A DNA stretch of 64,000 nucleotides from Ephydatia muelleri (taxonomy: Eukaryota; Porifera; Demospongiae; Spongillida; Spongillidae): positions 7,224,924-7,288,923 of the forward strand of contig JABACO010000002.1 of NCBI GenBank assembly GCA_013339895.1, in the 5' to 3' direction. Shown here one piece after another: positions 50,901-59,000 of the stretch. A program made the position numbers and the translations under genes. A model generated the notes under the pieces. That model was not told the origin of the DNA. It searched no databases and saw only the letters and a list, made by a program, of their open reading frames with translations. Numbering within the stretch: position 1 is the first letter of the stretch; every line of letters begins with the position of its first letter.

Positions 50901-53660
50901 AGTAGCATTTCAATTAAGCCACTGCGAATACTAGAAAAGACATACTTTCTCATGCTTGCATAAGATATGGATAATTTCTGCCAGAGGGTATAAGAAATTT
51001 GTCCTGTGACAGATTCTCTAGTGTCAAATGAGCAGTGCCCTACCCATGTTTTACAGTAGTGCATGAAGGGAAAGTGGAGATGATTGACTATTTGCCTGTG
51101 TGCAGGGATTGAGAGGTGTACTTGGAAGCCATATTCATCTCAAACAGATTTCAAAGATTGGAATTTCACATGCCCTCTTTCACTGTACAAAGGATCAGAG
51201 GATGTATTATCCGATTGATTGCAGATGAGCCTGCATAAATCTATTTTTGCTGGTCCCTAACTTCATTATGCACAATGCATCAATTTTTATCACCAAGAGT
51301 GAGAATAATTTAGAAATTGTTGAGATGTAAATCCGTAATTCTAATTATGTTCATGTCAGGTAGAGTGAAAGGGCAGCTAATACATAAAGCATATAATCTT
51401 TGCCGAATTACTTACATGTACAGGTATGGGATGATTATTAACAGAATAATAAATGCATCATTTCATCATAATCTATTTATATTGTAGGATGATTTTTTGA
51501 AAGATAATACTATATGTTCCTTCCCCTTCCATGTATGCTGCTCTGTTCATATTGCACTCAAATCACTTATTCACACTTGTAATGATCCACATCAGAGTTA
51601 GAGGGGCTTAGGGACAATTGAGAGTTACTCATGCAGAATTATTTCAACAATGATTCAGCTACATACATGCAGGTTCCAGGGCCTGTGTACAGTAAATAGT
51701 ACACATCAATAACAACATAACAGGACTTACCTAATAGGGATGTCGAAGTAGTTACACATACTTTATTCCCTGATAAATTCAAGCTTGTGATGTAGTGAAA
51801 GACTTTTCCATCTTCCACCAAGGACAGCATTCTCATACACTCATCAGTCAAATGACAAAACGACAAATTCACAGACCACAGTGTGGAGCTATTAACGATG
51901 CAGTACCCAAGTGCATATAGATCAAATGGATTCAAGTGAGCGTATGACAAGTGGAGAGTTTGCTCCTTATTTCCCATCAGCCTCTGAATGAAGGTGGGGT
52001 TCTGGGTTTCAAACGTCAAATGCAGGTTTTCTATTAATCTCTGTTCGTCAGTGGTCTCCAATGAAATGACAATGTCTGCCAAGTCATCCATATTCTCTGA
52101 TGATGTCTGGAACTTGGTAAGGCCCGCCATGAACCGTACAGTTATAGCCATGTTAGGTTTGGTTAACGAATCTTTCACAAAGACCCTCTGTTCCGATGTT
52201 GGTCGAGATGAAACATACCATGCAGTGAGGTACTCCTGGAGAGTCTTGTGTATAAAATTGTATGAAGCTTTAGGGGAACTTGTCGAGTACAGTTGTGGTA
52301 CCTTCTGTAGGAGACCTGATGTATATAAGGAATGGGCACATGGTAGGAACATTATGGTCATTGGGGGCAAATTGAAATTGAACATTCGTTTGTATAATTA
52401 ACAGAAAAGATCATACAAATGACTCTATCTATACCAAGTTCACACCTTTAGTAATTATCAAATGCATGTCATTGATACACTTACATGTAGCACATTCGGC
52501 ATACCTAAGGATTCAATGTTATCTTGCACATCATGGAATATCAATTGGTCCTCTAGTGTGCCCTGGTAGGCTAGCTTTGCAACAGACTGTAATTGGTCGA
52601 GTGTGGTAGATGATAGACCTTCAAAACATGTCATCTTTGATGATTTCACAGCTGTGAGTGGAAGGAACAAAACACATACACACCTTCATCCCACGTTTAC
52701 TAGACACTATACTGTAGTGATATCCACTTTACATTCCTTAGCACAAACATTTAAACACAGATACATATACATATGGAACAGTTCTCAACAAATGTCATGA
52801 CCATATATTATACCATTGCATTTAAATCGTTATAACTTCCAAACGTTTAAAGCTATCGATGTCCTATTCTTTTACACTTAATGCTACACCATTTCTGTAC
52901 AGCAAATACATTTAGAGGTGTTGCATTTGCTCTGTTCCAGTATTGCAATGGCCGATACCCCACAGGGTTTGAACCTGTCATAACTTTCGACATGAGTAAT
53001 AAGAGTGTTTCATATTTGGTTTGTAGATTGAGAGGTCCTATACATGTACCTATTAATCGTTTATTTATATAAACAGGTCAAAGAAGACAAACTATCACTT
53101 CATGTGATAATTGTACCGAACTAATGGATCAAAGTGAATGGTTGATGGTTGTTACTGTCACTGAAGGCAATACGCACCACAAAAAGCATTTTTTTCCCTA
53201 CTCACTTGCATCATCCTTCAGTACCTGCCCTTTCCTAGTAGTGTATTATAAAGCTTTCTCACATTTGCTTGCTTAACCTCAGTCCTGTCACATCCACTTG
53301 GCTAACTGCAGGGATGCTATAACTCACAGTTTTCAGCTCACATACATGTAGCATGTGAACATGCACTACACACTTGCATGGTTACCTGCCACACACCTAC
53401 CTATTGTACCTTTGCACACACCAACACATCCAAGCCACTGCATGCCCCCCCCCCACACACACACATACACATACACACACACATACACGCAGACTGGGCT
53501 TGTACCACTTACTGTGACTTTGAGTTCTTATGTTTCACACTGTTTTCATAAAGTGTACATGTGCATGAATGGAAACACCTGTGCACACACTGCATTGTTA
53601 TATAAATAGCCCCATGTACCATATTCATCATGCACACACACAGACACACAGAGAGAGAGA

Positions 53661-53693
<33 letters not shown>

Positions 53694-53699
53694 TAAGAG

Positions 53700-53738
<39 letters not shown>

Positions 53739-56017
53739 AGAGAGAGAGAGTAAGAGAGAGGAGAGAGAGAGAGACTGGGCTTGAGTGACTTTGTTCTCAC
53801 ACTGTTTTCACAGAGCATAAATGTGCGTGATTACACAATTCAGCTGTGCACGCTTGCATTGTTATGTAAAGAGCCTGTACACCATATTCGGCACACACAC
53901 ACACACACTCATACACACACATTATACACATGGCAAATAACAACACTATGCAACATGACACACTGAAGGCTTTTACTCTCCTGTGTACCCACATCACCCT
54001 TTCCCATTTGGCATAACCCTTGATAAACCTCTCTTTGTTCTATATGCTATGCCCACTCAGCATCTGTACCAGTCTTGCAAAGAGTTTGGTCTCTTATTTC
54101 TCACCACTCTCAGCTCGAACAGAGTATGTAAACATGCCCTCACAGTGAGACTCTCACACTCTTATGCACACTCGCACATTGTGTAAATGACTTTTGGCAA
54201 CACTCCGAGTTTCCATATGACTGGTTCTCTGTACAGCCTCATTTGACTGCACATACATGTAGGTACATGCACATGTAGCCACAAGAATTGTCTAATATGA
54301 TGTTATTGTACATACAGCATATCCCATATGACTTTTTATGAAATGGGAGACCATTGTCCCATTGTGTACTCTGTACATGTCTTCTACACACTCTCATGCA
54401 CACTGTAATGTGTGCCAAAGAAGAACAGTATGCAATACCACATGCATAAGCCTTCCTGTGCACTCACATCAATGAATCTTTCACACACACATACACACAC
54501 AACACATAATCATGTACAGTACACTTGTTAATAAATGCAATCTTGTGCACAACACACACAAAACTCATGTACAATACACTTACACACATGCACGCACACC
54601 ATGACAAACATTAAACCTGTCTAGTGATGGTACGCACTACACACACACAAACACATATACATGGCATGCAAGGTGTAAGGGTCTGGGGACCCTTACGTAT
54701 GACATAATTACGTAACGCTTACATTGTACTGACATAATTACGTAACGCGAAGAAGCTGCTCTTGGCGGGACGCTACAGCAGAAGGGAAAGAGCGATCCTT
54801 TTCCTCGGACCTCTTCGTAAAATGAGGGCCAAGAATACTATTGGACAATTTAGAAAGTGCATGCATGTTAAAGGACTATTTAAGCATGCAGTGTGTGTAT
54901 GTGAATCTGGAATGCGCCTACCTATATCAAGGTTATATACCCTACGGCCAGGGATATAGCGCAAGCCGCGTATCGTCGCGCTCTATCAAAGAAAGGAGAA
55001 CCTTCACACAAGGTCTGAACCTGTTTTCTGCACATACACTTGCATTCGATTCCATTGAACTGCCCTAATGCATGTTTAAAGAGGCCACTGATTCTATTCT
55101 TAATTTCTATATGGGGCTGGGCTTTTGTACTCGTGATGTGTTGCTCTCTGTTGTTTCATATGATTGACAACTTCTGCATGTGAAGCTCCCTTATGACTGG
55201 TTCTCTATACATACATGCATCATGCAACATGAGACTCACAACACCTTTCGCTGAGAAGGGGTGAAACAATGCTTTTGCATTTCTTAAACCTAGCTAACAT
55301 TCTCATTGTTGTTTATGCCTCGCCCACTCAGCTTTTGTTCCGCTTGCAGTGAAATTCGTCTCCTGTTTCTAATAACTACAGTGTAGATGTAGATATACAT
55401 GTAGTGTTGAACTACTATCAATCAAATTATTTTACTGCAATTGTATAGGGTATTGCAATGGCTGGATGTGAAGCGCATTAAGTAGATATGTGATGAGTAC
55501 TTATTGTGGACATTTCATTCCCCTGCATACAACCATATGTACATGTAGATACAATTGTAGTGAGACATGCTAAAGGAAGGCCTATATAGGGATTAATTTT
55601 ATTGCACCTAAGCTATCAGTGGAGATTGTGGCAGGTCAGGGCCCTTGGTAAGTTTACATGTACATAGCAGGAAGTTAGTGACAATATTCGTTACCCAGCT
55701 CAATAGACAAAAACAAAAAACTATATGTATGGCTGTTGTACCCATGTTTCTACAAGAATGGGCTATGGTGATGAATATGAATGATCTTATCTAGCAGTGC
55801 AGATTGTGGTAGGTCAGGGCCCTGGTAAGTTTACACAAACCTACCTAAGCAAGTAGTACAAATATTCATACTCATTTGATTATGCCACACTGCCAAGACC
55901 AAAAGCCTCATATGGCTGGACTCAAAGAAAACAGTTACACCAAGAGATACTGAAATTGAGAATAGAATCAAGAGGCCTCATGAGCTGTTCAACAGAATAG
56001 ATGCAGATTTAGAGGGA

Positions 56018-56055
<38 letters not shown>

Positions 56056-59000
56056 ATGTATGTGTGTGATATATTTTTACAGTTCGTGTGTGTCACTGTG
56101 AGGGCTTGTACTCTGTGAGCTGAAAACTATTGGGAAATAAGAGGCTAAAGTTATTCAAGTGGAACAAAAGCTGAGGATGGCGACAGGTTATGCCCACTAG
56201 GACAGGACAGGTTATGCCCAATAGGACAGGACAGGTTATGCCCAATAGGACAGGACAGGTTATGCCCAATAGGACAGGACAGGTTATGCCCAATAGGACA
56301 GGACAGGTTATGCCCAATAGGACAGGACAGGTTATGCCCAATAGGACAGGACAGGTTATGCCCAATAGGACAGGACAGGTTATGCCCAATAGGACAGGAC
56401 AGGTTATGCCCAATAGGACAGGACAGGTTATGCCCAATAGGACAGGACAGGTTATGCCCAATAGGACAGGACAGGTTATGCCCAATAGGACAGGACAGGT
56501 TATGCCCAATAGGACAGGACAGGTTATGCCCAATAGGACAGGACAGGTTATGCCCAATAGGACAGGACAGGTTATGCCCAATAGGACAGGACAGGTTATG
56601 CCCAATAGGACAGGACAGGTTATGCCCAATAGGACAGGACAGGTTATGCCCAATAGGACAGGACAGGTTATGCCCAATAGGACAGGACAGGTTATGCCCA
56701 ATAGGACTCTTATATTTCACATCATCTCAGAGAAAGGTGGTGTATGTAAGAAGTTAAAGCCGTAGACGTCTCATGTTGCATACATTATATACAGAGAACC
56801 AGCCATAAGTTTAGCAGAGGAGACCTTATATACTATGTACATGTGTGTGTGAGTGTGTGTGAGTGTGTGTAGACAGGTTAAATGGTGTGTGTGTGTACAA
56901 GTGTACTGTACATGAGTGTATGTATGTGTTGTGCTCAAGACTCCATTTACGTAACAATGCAAGTGTACTGTGCATGTGTTTGTGTGTGCATGTGTGGTGT
57001 ACAGGCTATTTACATAACAATGCAAGTGTGTGCAAAGGTGTGCAGTGTGAGAAATAAGAACCCAGTCACTGCAAGTGGTACAAGCCCAGTTTGTGTGTGT
57101 GTGCATGTTGCATGTGTGTATGCTGTGTGTGTGAGTGTATATACATGTACATGTGTATGGTGTATGGTGTGTGTGTGTGTGTGTGTGTGTGTGTGATGAA
57201 TATGGTGTACATGCTACAATGCAAGTGTGTGTACAGGTATGTACATTCATGTACGCTTTGTGAAAAAATATGAACCCAAAGTCACTGCCAGTGTACAAGC
57301 CCAGTCTGTGTGAGTGTGTATGTCGTGGGCGTGTTAGTGTGTGCAAATGTGCAGTAGGTGGGTGTATGGTAAGTAACAATGCAAGTGTGTAGTGCGTGTT
57401 CACGTGCTATGAATACTGTGAGTTAAGGGGTGGGTACCAAAGGGTGATGTGCCTGTGTAGGAAACAATCCTTACGTACATCGTGATGCGTTGCAATATGG
57501 GAGGCACAACCATTCACTTGGATCGGTTAGTCTGGGACGATTGTTACAGGGAAAGAAGTGATTAATATTCATGTGGATTGGGAGAATAGAACTCAGATTG
57601 CCTGAAATTAATGGTGCACAAATACTTTGCACAGCTGTATCGAACGTTGCAATACTGGCACAGAGCTATTGCCGGACCCTAAACTATATTGGAAAATGGT
57701 GTAGTATGAAGTGTGGAAAAAAGGACATTGATGGCGTTTATTATTCTGAAGTTATAATGATGTACATGTAAATCAAAAGAATTATTATAATAAATGGGTC
57801 AAGACATTTTGTTGTGAAATGTTCCAAACACATGTATGTCTGTAAGACGCAGAAAACAGCCACAGACCACTCCCATACAATTTCACATAGGGAGCACAGA
57901 CAAAGTGCATACTTACTCAAAGAAGTCATCCTTTCCACAATGGTGGAGAGAGAAGGTTCCTCTTTCAACACCTCCATGAACACCTGGAACAATGAAGGGT
58001 CTGTGGTCACCTGAGCCTCCACTGCATTGATGAGAACTTCATTCTTCCTCTTTGTGATCAGGTCTCTCTGTTGTATCTCATCCCTCACAGACCGAGCGAT
58101 TATTCCTCTGGAGTACAGTGAACCAGCCAGACCAGCAGGATCCTGAATAGTGCCCACCAAGTCACTGTAGTGTTTCTTCAGTAAGTCATGACCTACTGTA
58201 CAATATAACATGCACATTGTAGGCATTATTGAGAAGTATTTAGAAAATACAGTTAATAAAGGAAACATGTGTACCCTATTCAGATATACAGAAAACGCTA
58301 CTGCATAGATTATTGATAAGTTGAATGAAATATTATCCATCAATCAAATAACGTTACGCAATAACTGCTATTTATAATAGTCAATTAAATACATTTAAGA
58401 CCAGTGAAAATTTAAACAACTCATCCAAAATTGTCTGTTTAAAAAGACAGTTTAAATATTAGTGTAGCAATTAACAGTAAATAGTCAAGTTTCATTCAAG
58501 TTCCAAAGGATCATAATTGTACAGATAACCTTTTTGTTCCTACAACCTTACCAGTATGGGTCAAGCCCACTGGAGTCTTCTTTGCATGACGTTGCAGAAG
58601 TGTGTTGGTTAGTGCAGTGTATACCTCTGTCAGAGTCTGTGGAGGTTTTCCCTTGCGCTCCTTAAATAGCTCTACAACAATGGCACAGTTGATGGGAACA
58701 TACATCAAACTGTGGATGTGAGGACGCTGTTCAATGTACAGGTTGAACCCATCCTTCAGCTGTAAGTTGTGCTTGAAGGAAAGCTCAATATATTCTTGGA
58801 TCTCCTTCTTACCAAATCCAACAATTTCAATGTATTGACACTTTGCTTGTATCGAACACAACAACTGATAAAGGTTCCTGTTGGCTGAAGGCCGACTAGT
58901 CACTAGAATAGTCAACCTTAAAAGCTCCTCCCCTTTTATGATGCGAGCAAATATTGACAGATCTCCAGTTTGAAGTTCTGAAGACAGTTCATCATATCCA

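Larger units (their letters stand above)
52790..57775. mobile_element. Fold-back element FB-A, copy 2 (intron of NLR-2)
   Basis: Collinear copy of 60-5093 inside the second duplication. It lies in the NLR-2 intron between the CARD-like and winged-helix exons. It carries an extra solo LTR at 54674-55008 and a longer central minisatellite, and lacks the fold-back MITE seen in copy 1. Confidence 0.6.

Noticed and set aside
52458..52504. Using the GTAAGT donor after CTACAT for NLR-2 exon F
   Set aside because: It would end the exon in phase 0, which does not fit the phase-1 acceptor of exon G. The upstream TTAG|GTATGC donor restores the LGLLQ motif in frame.
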